In this document: positions 1 through 11,571 of the stretch, one piece after another | Numbering within the stretch: position 1 is the first letter of the stretch | How the letters are laid out: each line of letters begins with the position of its first letter | Assembly: GCA_000934455.1 (NCBI GenBank) | Contig: KN886143.1 | Span: forward strand, 112,816 to 137,052 | Reading direction: 5' to 3' | Source of the DNA: Apostichopus parvimensis | Lineage: Eukaryota > Echinodermata > Holothuroidea > Aspidochirotida > Stichopodidae | DNA length: 24,237 nucleotides | Program-made: the position numbers and the translations under genes | Notes under the pieces: model-generated | Seen by the model: only the letters and a program-made list of their open reading frames with translations | Database searches by the model: none | What the model was told of the DNA's origin: nothing

Positions 1-909
1 ACCTCGCACACTCTACCCAAAGCAGCATCGTCTCGACCGCAAGTCAACCTTGTCTTCGAGGATCAGTCAAGAAACCATCTCAGCGAGAGCAGCACGGGGC
101 TGAATCCTGCCAACGACGATGAAGAAGAAGATCAGGTATCGTCTCCAACGGAAGCACTTAGAGCTGCAAATCACGCTCGTAAAACTGCATTTTTCGCATC
201 TATGGTCTCCCCCTCCGAGGAGACTTCTCCCCAGCACCCCACGAGTGAAACGTCGAGGCAGAACGTCTCGGAGGCTACCCTGACCATTCAGGACCAGGAG
301 CCTCTCAACCTTCAACCCTTCGCCATCACCATACAAAACCCTCACGCCATCCCCGGCTCACAGCACGGCGGTTCGGCGATAAAGTCTTCTATATCGTTGC
401 CTCTCGATAAGGAGAATAAATTATCTACGATATCAGAACAGACCTTAGACGGATACCAACCAGACGGCCGAATCAGTCACGTGGAATTAACCGCGGCGAC
501 TAATTCTGTCAGTTCCTCTCACTCTGCACCTCACCTAGGTATCTTATCTTTAGACAGCTCCCCCACACGAAGCAAACCTGCACCAACACAGCCAAGCACA
601 TCACCACCGAAAGGTAGTCCTCCCAGGACCCACGGTCAACAGGGGGGAGTGATACCCCGACCCAAAATAAGAACAGAACTCTCGTCCAAGCAACCCCCGG
701 ACGTTGTGTCTAGTTACACCCGCCACATTGTCCCCGAAGGGGAGGGGTACCTGATACACACCAAGAAGACCACACAGGTGCAGAGCTCCCAGACCAGGAG
801 GTACGTTATTCAGGAGACTGCAGGAGAGACGACCGACCCTGTGTGGACCCGCAGGAGTCTCACCGAGACCTCCGAACACTCTCCCCTCGAGAGCAAGAAG
901 TTTGAGGAG
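1..909 (+). CDS. RASAL2/DAB2IP-like: SynGAP/DAB2IP/RASAL2-family RasGAP, penultimate-but-one exon (5' partial)
   Basis: Exon of a Ras GTPase-activating protein of the SynGAP/DAB2IP/nGAP family. These proteins speed GTP hydrolysis by Ras and Rap at the plasma membrane and act as signalling scaffolds. Frame 1 is open from base 1 to a stop at 958-960. I end the exon at 909 because GAG|gtgagg is a good donor and phase 0 joins cleanly to the exon at 2503. The 303 visible residues look disordered: an acidic patch (about residues 38-46), Ser/Thr-rich sequence, a Pro-rich stretch (about 193-210, with SPP repeats), then a Tyr/Thr/Arg-rich segment (about 239-275) rich in possible phosphosites. The last residues, KKFEE, begin the coiled coil. 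PH, C2 and GAP domains are not in the window. On its own this exon would not be recognisable; the assignment rests on the two exons that follow. A hidden splice inside it cannot be excluded, for example at the CAG|gta near 138. Confidence 0.75.
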
Positions 910-2502
910 GTGAGGGTGAGAAAAACAAAACACTTTATTACTTTTATAAAGCAAAAATAGTCCATGGGTCTAATATCGAAATTTTATGTAAGAGGGATCG
1001 GGAGTGGTGTGGGGTAGTTTACATCTGTGTATTGAGGAGGTGAGGCTGGTAGACAGTAAAGATTTTATTATGTTAGAGACATGTTCGATGGTTTAGAGCA
1101 ATCCGTCCAATGGGAGGGGGAAGGAAAGGGGGGGTGGGAGATAGGGTGGGAGAAGGTACATTTGTGTATCCGCTGTAGACAAAATGCCGACGTTTTGTTG
1201 AGGTTAGTGCTAAAGTAAACTTAGTGGTGATTGTTTGAATGAAATCCATAGAGTGGGGGGGGGATTCTTGTCTGTCATAGCTGCTACATCGGTAGGGAAG
1301 AGTGTGATATAACTAGTCCCCACATTTGAAGTGATTGATTGGTTGTATCAAGTCTGAAACTTTCAATTTTCTTCCTGACAATTGCTGTGACGTGACTGGA
1401 CGTTCACCAACCCCACTCCCCCCCTACCCCCTCTCACCATTGACCATTTGGTCTTCCTAACTTCCAATAGCTAAATTCCTGAACATAAACCCACATGAAT
1501 TTCTATTATAGGAGGAGAGTTTTGATGCTCTGACATCAACCCCCTCCCTCCCTCCCCTAGCTCACCATTGGATATCACCACACACCACCCCATCACGCCA
1601 GACAAAACCACACCAGACACCACCACACCGTTTGGCTGATTTCATATCACAATATCCACACTGCTGTAGGAAGCATATAATCAACGACACTTTTCTCATT
1701 CTCTCTCTCCACCATTCCTTGTTTCACTTTGTACAATTCTTCATCTTTCCGCTTCTCCAACATTAAGTAAACTTTTGTTTGTTTTTCTGTCACAACATAG
1801 GTTTTGCCGTGTTCATTAATACTTACCAACATTTAAATGAGTAAGATACAGTAGCAATGTTAAATATTTCATTGATATGTTTCCTGCGTCTATTCACATC
1901 AAATAAGTCAGAAAATGATGGTGGTTCCTCGTCATGTGCAGTAATTTCTTTGGTACTTTTTGATGATAAATTATCATGTAGCAATAAGTAATTCTACCTG
2001 CAAGATAAGATGTTATCTGCTTAAAAGTCATCACTGATTTTCTTGAATAGTGTCTTGGAAACTTTCCCCAAGTTTGAAAATATTTTTGTGCTACTAAGTG
2101 GAACTTTCACAGTTGCAAACTATTTATTGAGTCCACTTTTTGTTTTTGGTCATTCCATAGTATTATCTGTTTCATTATTAATCACATGAAAGTCTTAAAA
2201 CCTGGATAAGCAATGCAATTTTTACACAACTGTTTTGGCTAACTCAAACTCAATCGGACGAGTTGTTAAAATGCCCTTTACATGTTGGATAAAAGTGCAA
2301 GAGAAATTATCAGTAAAAATAAACAAAAAAATGTATAAATACTTCTCTTTTCTCCGCCACTTCATCAAATGTTTCTTTCACTATGTGGTTAGTTTGTTTC
2401 GTCCTTTTCTAGCAACAGAGTTGAAGTGTTTTTGCCGTGAATTTTGCAATTTGGGACTTTTTCTTGAATGTCTTTCTTTTTTTTTTCTTTTTTTGGCACT
2501 AG
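910..2502 (+). other. Intron 1 of the RasGAP gene
   Basis: Starts gtgagg after GAG at 907-909 and ends ...ggcactag at 2502. A strong pyrimidine tract (about 2467-2494) sits before the acceptor. The triplet at 2500-2502 is TAG in the downstream frame, so the next exon cannot begin earlier. The interior holds a G10 run (1255-1264), pyrimidine-rich stretches near 1400-1450 and 1540-1560, and otherwise unremarkable AT-rich sequence. I see no coding exon in it. Confidence 0.8.
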
Positions 2503-2714
2503 TATGAGATGGAGATAGAAACACTTAAGTTGGAGCTAGACAGAGTTTCATCTCAGCTTGCTGAGACGCAGCTCAAGTTGGAAGAGGAAGGCAAGAGGGC
2601 AGAGGAGGCCATGGAGGAGATGAGGCTTAAAATGAAGAAAGGCGAGGAGCAGATGGAAGCTCACAAGGAAGAGAAAGATGAGAAGGAGAGGCAGATCAGG
2701 GATATCATTGACAG
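2503..2714 (+). CDS. RASAL2/DAB2IP-like: RasGAP (SynGAP/DAB2IP/RASAL2 family), coiled-coil exon
   Basis: Encodes 70 residues plus two bases of an Arg codon. The sequence starts YEMEIETLKLELDRVSSQL and ends EKERQIRDIID-R. It is a continuous heptad-patterned, highly charged helix with hydrophobic a/d positions and no Pro or Gly break apart from one KKGEE. In family members the same place holds a long coiled coil used for oligomerisation, ending in I-I-x-R-L-M, and the reading across this splice, IIDR|LMSVE, fits that well. The acceptor is cactag|TAT, with an in-frame stop immediately upstream. The donor is GACAG|gtgagt, a near-perfect consensus. The intron is phase 2, and the Arg codon is completed as AG+A at 12570. 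An alternative acceptor at tgag|ATG (2508) would remove only Tyr-Glu. Coding base composition is clearly richer in GA than the flanking introns. Confidence 0.9.
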
Positions 2715-2732
2715 GTGAGTTTCACAATGTTC

Positions 2733-2850
2733 ATGATGATGATGATGTTACTTAAAGGGACAGTCCACCTATTGCTCTAACGACTGTCTCCAACCTCTTC
2801 TGTTCTTCTTCTTCTTCGTCTCCTTCTTCATCTTCTTCTTCTACTTTGTC
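2733..2850. repeat. Short (GAT)n and (TTC)n simple repeats
   Basis: A run of GAT triplets (about 2733-2747) and, about 50 bases later, an imperfect TTC/CTT-rich tract (about 2803-2850) just inside intron 2. Between them is CTTAAAGGGACAGT (2751-2764), a motif found again inverted at 18707-18720. Confidence 0.75.
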
Positions 2851-3355
2851 TACTTCTTTTTTGGACTTTTGAATATTAAAGGAGTAAAGAACTTAAATCA
2901 AAAACAAAGAGAAGAAAATTTGATTCAGTGTAGAAAAGTATTTAGGTCTTTGAATTTACGATACCAGACCTGACATTATCTAATCAGTATTGATCATAAA
3001 GAGTCTTTTTGGCTCTCAATCTTGAGACACATATTCCGGATGATGTCAACTAGGTCTGCTCAGAAATTGTGTTTCGTTTTTTGGGTGATGAATCCCTTTC
3101 TGAAATCAATACTTCCAACATGGGTACAGTAGGTGAGAGAAGAGATTGTCTTATTCTCCTAAGGCTTGTTGCTATGGTGATGTTGAGGCATGTTGTCATG
3201 CAAATATCATCTTGTATGTTTCTTGTTCAATGTTGAAGACTCCTCTATTTCATCTTTATCATGCAAAACTGTTTTGTCAATGCGCAACAAACTAATGCCT
3301 GTGTTTACCTAATTGCTTTGATTTATTTTTTAACTGTTACGGAAAAGAGTTCACG

Positions 3356-3433
3356 ATACATTAAAGCTGGTTGTGTATTTGCTCTCTCAACAATATACAT
3401 TAAGGCTGGTTGTGTATTTGCTCTCTCAACAAT
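3356..3433. repeat. 39-bp perfect-spacing tandem duplication
   Basis: Two head-to-tail copies (3356-3394 and 3395-3433) that differ at one base (AAAG versus AAGG). Both begin ATACATTAA and end CTCTCAACAAT. They abut exactly, so this is a recent local duplication. There is no sign that it is coding. Confidence 0.95.
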
Positions 3434-3812
3434 TAATAATTCTTTTTTTTTCAATGGAACTATGCTCAAAGATGGGACAATGAGCTATCAATTGCTTTTG
3501 TTCTGTGCTGAAGAAATATTAAGTCTAGAGGGAAATGGGTGAGGGGAGGGGTCGGGGATATTGGTGAGGTACTGTAGAACATGCTAGCTTTGGTTTGGAA
3601 TTTTGCAAACTGTTCTCCAGTTGTTCAATCACAAGCATTACAAATCTTGATAATTAAATTTGGTTTCTAGGCTACAAAACTGCATTTTCTGTCTGATAAT
3701 TATAAAAGTACCCCCAAAAACAGACTATGCAAACATGATAAAGGAAGAATGGAATGGGTTGGAGAGAGAGAGAGGTAAAGGGTTTATTGTTTTGGAGGTA
3801 TGTGGGAGAGGA

Positions 3813-3829
3813 GGGGGGGGGGGGGGGGG
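3813..3829. repeat. Poly-G run of 17
   Basis: The longest of the G or C homopolymer runs scattered through the window. It follows a GA-rich stretch (GAGAGAGAGAGG at about 3764). Its true length is likely uncertain because sequencing is error-prone here. Confidence 0.9.
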
Positions 3830-6800
3830 TTATGAGGGTTTGAATTTTAAGGTAATATTAATGTTGCAATTTGTCCAATGTTTTTGAGCTCTTCCATTTG
3901 ATCTATGGACATCTGCGTCGTCATCAGAAAGAGCCGATCAGTGTGAAAGTTTTGTTGCTTCTAACGAGTCTTGATACGTTGCAAGCTCACATTCTGTTTT
4001 ACTTGAAACTACTCGTATCTCTGCTGCACTACTGCTCTCTATTTCTCGACAATTCCCTTCTCATTTCATTCTTACTTTAAGCCCCGCCCATCAGTTTTGA
4101 ATATAAAGTCACAGCACCCCTCTAAATTTAACACAAAAACAAAAAAGCAGAACTGTGAGAAATCCTTTCCGAAAGAGGTAGATTTACCCCAAGAATGTTT
4201 TTGGAGTCTGTCCGAAATGGGTCATGTTTGTTGGATAGAAGGCCAGAGGGTTTTTGTCACTGGAGTTGGTGTCGAATGAGGTTGGATTGTGGTGTTGGGT
4301 GTGCACCTGCACATGGTTTCAGTACTATGGTGTGGGATTTCATTCACAACATCTGCACCTTTGGAATGGCATATTCCTTGTAACTGCAGTCGTTCATCTC
4401 TCTCGTAGTAGTGTAAAACCAAAACGGAGCAGAAGGGGGGAGTTTTGTCAAGGGCAAATTATTAAATCGCTCTCAGATAACTAAAACCACGTCCGGTCCG
4501 GTCGTAACGAAAATGAATGGACAAAGTGGAAAATATCAACGTTCTAACCCAAAATTCAGCTCAAAACAGCAACTTGGAAATCCCTAATTTAGAACCTCCG
4601 AATAGTACCAGAGATTTTGATCGTTACCAACAAAAAATTGGGAGTCTGAATAAGGCAAAGAGTGAAATTACTTGAAAAAAAACAATAAGGGTATTAAATG
4701 GCAAATGAGATAGATGTATGAGACTCAGAGCACCAGGTGGGATGGATTATTCACAGCGCTTTTTTGTTACCTCTTACTACACTGGTCTGCTTTTTAATCA
4801 TTTCTTTTCCCTCTCTCGTTTCTGTTCCCTGTAACTGGCAAACAGTGGCACATACAGCGTCGGTATGTAGACCTGTAGTATTTCATGATTTTAATTCACT
4901 TCGTATTCACTATTTTTTTATCACATCCTTTTCTAACTTTCTCCGGGGCCAAAAGTCGAATCGATTGTCCTACAGTTCAAATACCTCTTCTCTATTTTCT
5001 TTTGTTTTCTTTTCTGTTCCATTCCTTTCTGGTTTTCCTTCTATCTTTATCTGTTATTTTACATTTTTGTTGTTCAACTGGATCATCCAGGTATAATTTT
5101 GATTCAGACGACACAATGCTCTGTCGTGATTGGCTGTCACATCAGACCGGCACTATCCTTTGTTTTCTCCTCTGTGCTTTTTTTTATCTATGTTACTATT
5201 GAAAGGGATTAAAAAAAATGCAGCAAGAAGTTTTCATAAATTATATAATTTCCTACCATCAAAGGGTAACGGTGATTCAGGAAGGTCAGGTGAAAAAGAT
5301 AGGATGCATGGAGCCTGCAAGGGAGGAGGGAAAAGGAGTTATCAGAATGCCTTGATGTATTGATATTAGATGGTGCAATGAGTTCAAAGCAGCTTGACCT
5401 AAAAAGTCACCTTGACCTAAAAAATATAAAATAAAAAGGGAGTGGAAATTTGCAAAAGTGCCAGTTCATAAGAAGTTTACAATATTTTAAGATACAGAGA
5501 AATTTGAAGTGTGGTGGAGGGGAGGCAGGGGGATGTAGAGAGCAAGAATATGTTGCTATCGGTTTGTACAGGACATTGCTTATATAGAAGTTGCCATGAT
5601 CTATAGTTGTTATATTTGCTTCCTAGTATTACCGGAACCCGTACCATTTATTGCAATTGTCTGCTTCTACAGACGAGTTCACATTGGTGTGTTTCTTTAT
5701 ATTTTTTAGTTTTTTTTTTCAGTCTTCAATGTGTTTTTTTTGGTTTGTTTCCTTGTTTTGTTTTATCAGTATTTTTAGTTGGTCATGTGATTTGCATGCA
5801 TCTTGTGGTAAAGATTGACTCATTGGTTCACTCATTTGCATGCAGTTTTTTGCTAGCATGGGATAAGTTCTCTACTCTGTTTTTTTTCTGTTTTTGCTTT
5901 GCCTTGGTTATCAGAACATATCAATTAATAGCTGTGTCACTAGTTACCTATCTCCTCCCCCTCCCCCCTCCTCCTTCCTTCAATGGGATTATAGTAATAC
6001 TGTAGTACTTACTGACGTAGCAGCCGTTATAGGAAATGTTGCACCTATGAGGTATGTAGTATGAATTGATCAGATAAAATCCCCATTGAGAGAAGAACAT
6101 GTAGCATTGAGGTTAAAGTGAACAATTATGTGTGCTTAAATTTCAATGGGAAAGAAATAATACAATGAAGATTGGAATTGTTTAATACTCTGGTTTAGTG
6201 AAAGCCATGGGCTAAATTTTAACTAAAATGAATTATATCTTTCCGGACCAAACTGAACCATGACTCCCACCAAGCCCCCCCCCCCTCCTCCTCACCCCAC
6301 TTCTACCTAACCATCATGCATTGTTTGTCGACTTGACTGCTACTTAAAAACATGAGGATCTCTTCCTCCATTGATAAATCTGTCCTCAACTTTATGAAAG
6401 ATTATTTCTACAATTTTCTTTGCGTAGGTGATTCCCAACTCATTCCGTCTGGAAATGGAAGGTATTTCTGTTCTTATAAGAATGTATACCAAATCATCCT
6501 ATTAATAATAATAAATCAAAAAGTGATTATTAAACAATTCTCCCTACTTGCAGTAACTATGGTAACAATACCCTTCCATCTCCAGTTATTAATTCTCCCC
6601 TCTCTCTCTCTCTCTCTCTGCTTGTGCCCTTGTGCAGTATACTTTGCTTTTGCTGTAATAAACTCATTTTTTACTAAAACGACACTTCCAGTTTCCATTT
6701 TAAAATTTCAGTCCATAATGAAATCTTCTTTAATCAAGAAAATATATATTTGACATAAATAATGCTTGTGTGTACAATTAATCCTTTACGACTACGAGAT

Positions 6801-7274
6801 AACTCGTACCTTGTGACAATATTCTTATTTTTACCCATCTTGCAAGTTCTTTGCCATCCCAAAACAACTGTCTAATAAAGAAATCGCCTAGTTTTTAACA
6901 TTTAAACAAAAATGTTAGAAAGAAGATTTCAGACGTAGGTGTAATCTGGAGGTTTTGCACGGACGCTTTGAGTCTCTTTAAGCAAGACAAATATGGACAT
7001 TTATTTTGGGGTCAGCCGATTATGGGAGTGCATGCGTTTCACTGCCTGGTCATGTAAAGTGCATAAGCAAAACTGCAGAAATTTAAGAACTCTGTCATAA
7101 CACTGATAAAATTCTAATATTGGTTCCTTGACACAATATAGGACTGCAGGGAGAAAAACTAACAAAAGATATTAAAGGCATGTTTAGTGAAATCACCCAA
7201 AAAGAAGGTGGTGATTATTATAAAATAGAGTTTAAAATGGAGACTTTACAACTTATAGTTAAATATTGTGAATT

Positions 7275-7490
7275 AACCTGATACTGAGATAAATATAGCC
7301 TGATACTGCGGTATTAAACCTGATACTGAGATATATATATAACCTGATACTGAGATAAAAATATAACCTGATACTGATATATATATAAAACCTGATACTG
7401 ATATCAATATAAGCTGATACTGATATATATATAACCTGATACTGAGTAAAGTATAACCTGATACTGATATCAATATAACCTGATATCAAC
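7275..7490. repeat. Minisatellite of about ten units starting CCTGATACTGA
   Basis: About ten tandem units of roughly 20-24 bp. Each begins (A)CCTGATACTG and continues with an AT-rich tail of variable length (ATATATATA, ATAAAAATA or ATATCAATA types). The head is well conserved while the tail varies in length and sequence. The last unit (about 7478-7490) is degenerate. The minus strand gives open frames with repeated SVSGYI or SIRLYI, which are products of the repeat and not a protein. Confidence 0.93.
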
Positions 7491-10400
7491 ATATGAAGGA
7501 GTGTTTCTGTTCCCGTCATGAATATTTCCTACATTTACAAAGTAATCCAATACCTTGTTAGCTTCACACAAACTTTGCATTAATTACAAAATACAAACAA
7601 CAACCAAACTAAAAATAATAATAATACAGTTTCATTGAAATGCAATACGGAGCCTATAATCTTACTACAGAACCATAGATTGGGCTTAATTGCTTGCAGT
7701 ATTGGTGAGGTGATTCTGAGCGAGACAGAAAATTGCCGAAGGAACAAACCATACCATGAAACCCCTAGAGTGTGGTGTGGAAGAGTTGAGGCCCATCCAT
7801 GTTTTGTTTTACCCCTCCCCCCTCCCCCATTCAGTGTACCCTTTGAACCTCTCAATGTACCCCTTGACAAAATGTTTGAAACCCAAGACAGTTACAGTAA
7901 TGGTGTTGTAGTTTTGTCATATTTGATTGATGTATTTTATACTACAATTTGTATGAGGTAGCACTATAATAATCATATTTATAATCAAGCACTTCTTATC
8001 CAAAGGTATGATTCTTTTGTAAAGAATAATAGAGCAAATGTAAACAAAGCTTTGAAATAGTGGATCTTTACAATATGCAAGCTCTTGTAGTAATTCTCTT
8101 GTGAACCCCATGTACAGTGACCCAGGGAACAGGAATTTCATCCATAAAATTAATTTGTAGCCCTGGGACATATACTTTGTATTACATCTTTAAAAAATTG
8201 GCAGAGATGTAAGAAATTGGGGGTATAAACTTTGCATGCCTTTTTGACATTTTATGGTAATTATTGATGTAAATTTAAGATTTTTGGGGCTGTAAAAGTT
8301 CCTGAGAACAGTCTTCCCCCCAGGAAGTTCAAATCTCAGCCAGGTCATAACGTGAGAGTTTAACCACGGAATGAATGGCTGAATATTACCTATATATGGT
8401 GCTAGTCTGGTGGTAGGCTGGCCACCAGCATCACGAGAGAGATATTTAGTTAATAGTCTGACAAGGTACAGTATCCATTAGTCCTGTCTTTTGTGTAGTA
8501 TGTTTTACATAATTTAAACTTCTCTTGCCTCCTGGATGTTTGAAGAAGCTCCATGAGCATGGACCCATTTATTTCGTCAATTCGTAGACATTCCAATCCA
8601 TTTGTGAAAATTACCACGTTTATCTTTCAGTTTGGCGGTAGAGTTAGTTTCATGTTTCATTTACGGGGACTAGCTGTGACATTTGTGCATGGAACTCCAG
8701 CATTTCCCCGTTTCATAGACAATGTTAATGTTTTATTCTCCTCCATGTTTAGGACAGATACCATGTTGTACATTTCTGAATGCTTTGTTTTTCAGACCTT
8801 CTAGTGGAAGTGTGATCGTAACTGACTGCCTCCCAACCCAAGTTGCCATCGTTACCTAGTAAAAAAAACAAATTTTTCAAAAATTCTGCCGTTTAAATTT
8901 TTTCCGCCAGCCAGCCATTCATACATATTATTATTATTATTATTTTTTGCCATGCACAGGTTATCAATTCATCGCAGTGCATTATCTTTTTTAGTACATA
9001 TATACATGCATTATATCCATTGCATAGCCACAATTTTTATTTTAAATTGATTTAAAAGCTCGGGGTGCAAGAATATTGGGAGCCGGTTCTTTCGATGTAG
9101 CTTGTATCTTAATGCTCGACGGGTTTGTACGTCATTTATACTATCGTAGCAGCTGCTCATACTCGTGCTAGTATCAACAATGGGTTGGTGTAGAGATATT
9201 ATTTCAAAATAATTAATTCAAAATATTTGCGAATACGAACCATGGATGAAATTGTCAGCAGAAATTGTTCATTGCAGACACACTTAAGAGAAGAGCGAGG
9301 GCAAAAGCCATAGGGTTACAAAATAGTTCTTCTAATAGATACCTTGTTGAAAATCCAAGAAATACAGGAGGCAATTTGACAACAATCCGTTCAGTTTGCG
9401 GATACAAATATAACATTATTGAGGAAGTAGTTAGTCAAATGATATTGCGGGTTTTGCTTCTGCTTGAGAACCTTAAAGTAATCAAGGTTAGAGCCTGTAT
9501 AAAGATAGGCAGACAAGTATTACACAATACTTAATCATGGACTTTATTAAAACCCAATTGTTGTTTCCTATATTGATATGTTCTGCTACCTGCCTTCTTG
9601 GTCCTCCTAACCCACCCCCACACACCAACCCACACCCACCCACCCTTCCCTTCAAAGTTCACCCTCTGTTTCATCCTTAAAGTCTTCCTGTTGTTTGATA
9701 GTTCTGTATTAGGGGGTAAACTATCTTGAATGTGAATTAAGTGTGTGTGATGAGAGGTGAATAATCTTAATTAATATGTTTTTTAATTTTATACATCAAA
9801 TCATGATTTCAATTTTGGCTTCTTCGCGATCCCAAAAACCTTTTTCACTCATCTCATGCGACTGATTGGAATATTTGGACATAAATTCACAAGATTACTG
9901 AGGTTGACCCCAACTCTTTTCCTATGTGACCCTTTCCCCTACTGCATAGAATATGTAATAAATGTGATTGTGTAGGTACTGTATCATGCACTCGGACCTT
10001 ATTGTAGTGCGTAAGGAGTGTAACTTGGTTAAACCTACTAGAAATCAAACATGAGATTGGAAAATATAAAATGAAAACAACCAAGAGGGAGTTATTCCCG
10101 ATGAGAGCAGTAAAAATGTACTGTATATTTATACAGACTCTGTTAATTGTGTGTAAGGGTTAGATGCGATATGTACTTAACGTTTGAGGGTGAGAACATG
10201 TAAGAGCCACACATTCTCCTTTTGCTGCTAATAGCACAGCATAGTGTAGATCGTATGTAGTGAGTCAATGCACAGCCAAACACAAGATAAATTTGCACAA
10301 CCAACCACTCAGTTTTAGAATCACTCATTACACATCAAATGCTCAAAAACATTGAAATAAAAAAAATCCATTCATTTTGCTGATTTTACCTTGAAAGACA

Positions 10401-10850
10401 CTGTGCACTCTTCACATAGTTCAGTTGTGGGATGTGTTTCTTTATTGGCCATGATTGCTTACCAGCACCTCTCACTTTCAGTTAAAATTACACACGGGCA
10501 CATATGTCATCTCGAGCTGTAAATTTGTAATGGTACAGTTCCTATAAGGAAAAGGAAGTTTTTTTTATTTATTTTAAGAGGAGCAGTGGTTAAGAATTAC
10601 TTGGCTTCTTATGAGTATTGATTGGTATGCTTTATCAATGTCCATCCCGAAAGAAACCACTTTCTAGAAATGATCGTCTCATTTACCATTTACAAATTCA
10701 AATCAACGTATCCAAGCTTCTTGTCAACATCAAGTCACCATGTCACGGCACCAGACTGATGATGTAACTTGCGGTCTCTAGTTATGCATGAGTTTATCTT
10801 GTTATTTAGGGAACACTTCATCCTAGCAAAAACAACCAACAGACATTAAA

Positions 10851-10952
10851 GAAAACAAAACTGTTAGCAAACTGCTGATCCACTAAAGAGCCTGTGTAAG
10901 AGAATGTGTTAAAGTAAGTTGGCCTGATCCTAGCAGGATCTTCTTCCTAAAT
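10851..10952 (-). mobile_element. Penelope-associated-type hammerhead repeat, copy 1 (catalytic core deleted)
   Basis: Shares about 90 bp with the copy at 15.86 kb: CTGTTAGCAAACTGCT, then ATCCACTA(A/G)AGAGCCTGTG, then AAGTAAGTTGGCCTG and the stem-II palindrome GATCCTAGCAGGATC (10926-10940). Compared with that copy, eight bases (GACGTTTC or an equivalent register) are missing between the first GGCCT and the palindrome. Five more (AAAGG) are missing after CTTCTTC. On the minus strand this removes the GAAACGUC block, so this copy cannot form a hammerhead core. Whether it is a fragment of a longer Penelope-like element is inferred. Confidence 0.75.
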
Positions 10953-11404
10953 AAAAATAGTCAATGAAAGGACAAACTGATCGATGCTGTAGAAACAGGA
11001 AAAATAATTTCATGATTGTTCAACGATCTGAAAAAAAACAACTGAAAAGCAGTTAAATTGAAACATTTTGAGATGCATATGAGAGGGTCTGCACCGTTGA
11101 TGCAGAATTAAGCTGTTTATAAACATATATCCTCCTTTTTCTAAAGGTTGGTTTAATGAATTTGCTCAATCAGGCATTTTCTGGTTGTGTTCTACTATAC
11201 ATGACTGTTGTTAATTAATTAGCGGTGTTAGACAGAAACATTTAATCAACCTCAAAGGAGGAGTCCTGGTCCCCCAGGAGAATGAAGAGAGGTGGTGAAT
11301 GGGTTGGTCTAGGGTGCGGACATCTCTATGGTCCATTGAGAAATGTTGAACAAGAACGTGCATACTCAGAATTAAAAGTATTCTATTATGATACCATTCA
11401 GATG

Positions 11405-11428
11405 TATATATATATATATATATATATT
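11405..11428. repeat. (TA)n microsatellite, left of SINE-like element
   Basis: About eleven TA units. A second TA tract lies at 11556-11571, on the other side of the tRNA-like block. Confidence 0.95.
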
Positions 11429-11454
11429 AATATACTCACATATACATTTATAAC

Positions 11455-11555
11455 TGAAATCGTAGTGAGTTGGAAAATCCAGAACATTGAAAAAACTTCC
11501 AGCCTCCACCGGGATTCGAACCCAGGCCTCCAGCTTTATATGCGGACACCCTAAG
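11455..11555 (-). mobile_element. tRNA-derived SINE-like element (minus strand)
   Basis: Read on the minus strand, the block contains a perfect tRNA T-arm at 11509-11525: stem CTGGG, 7-base loop TTCGAAT, stem CCCGG (one T-G wobble). This is also an RNA polymerase III B box (GGTTCGAATCC type). Upstream on the minus strand are GTCCGCATATAAAGCTGGAGG, and downstream a non-tRNA body running through CAATGTTCTGGATTTTCC. I find no convincing A box or complete cloverleaf, so it is a SINE or a tRNA pseudogene fragment and not a functional tRNA. It sits between two TA microsatellites, which may be the insertion target. Boundaries are approximate. Confidence 0.6.
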
Positions 11556-11571
11556 TATATATATATATATA
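11556..11571. repeat. (TA)n microsatellite, right of SINE-like element
   Basis: Eight TA units, followed by further TA/CA-rich sequence up to about 11602 (including an ACACACAC run). Confidence 0.9.

Noticed and set aside
601..954. Minus-strand 117-codon frame opposite the first exon
   Set aside because: Shadow of the + strand coding exon; the + frame continues into recognisable family sequence.
4737..6005. Several hydrophobic + frames resembling membrane proteins
   Set aside because: T-rich sequence gives Phe/Leu/Ser-rich frames by composition; frames overlap each other and show no splice or family signal.
7259..7519. Minus-strand open frames of 86 and 66 codons with repeating SVSGYI/SIRLYI
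   Set aside because: They are translations of the CCTGATACTG minisatellite, not a repeat protein.
8321..8340. Possible second pol III B box (AGTTCAAATCT)
   Set aside because: The putative T-stem does not pair and no A box is found.
9265..9534. 89-codon + frame with an acceptor-like attgcag just before it
   Set aside because: No recognisable domain, no matching donor tied to the host gene frame, and the flanking coil reads through IIDR|LMS without an extra exon. Probably chance.
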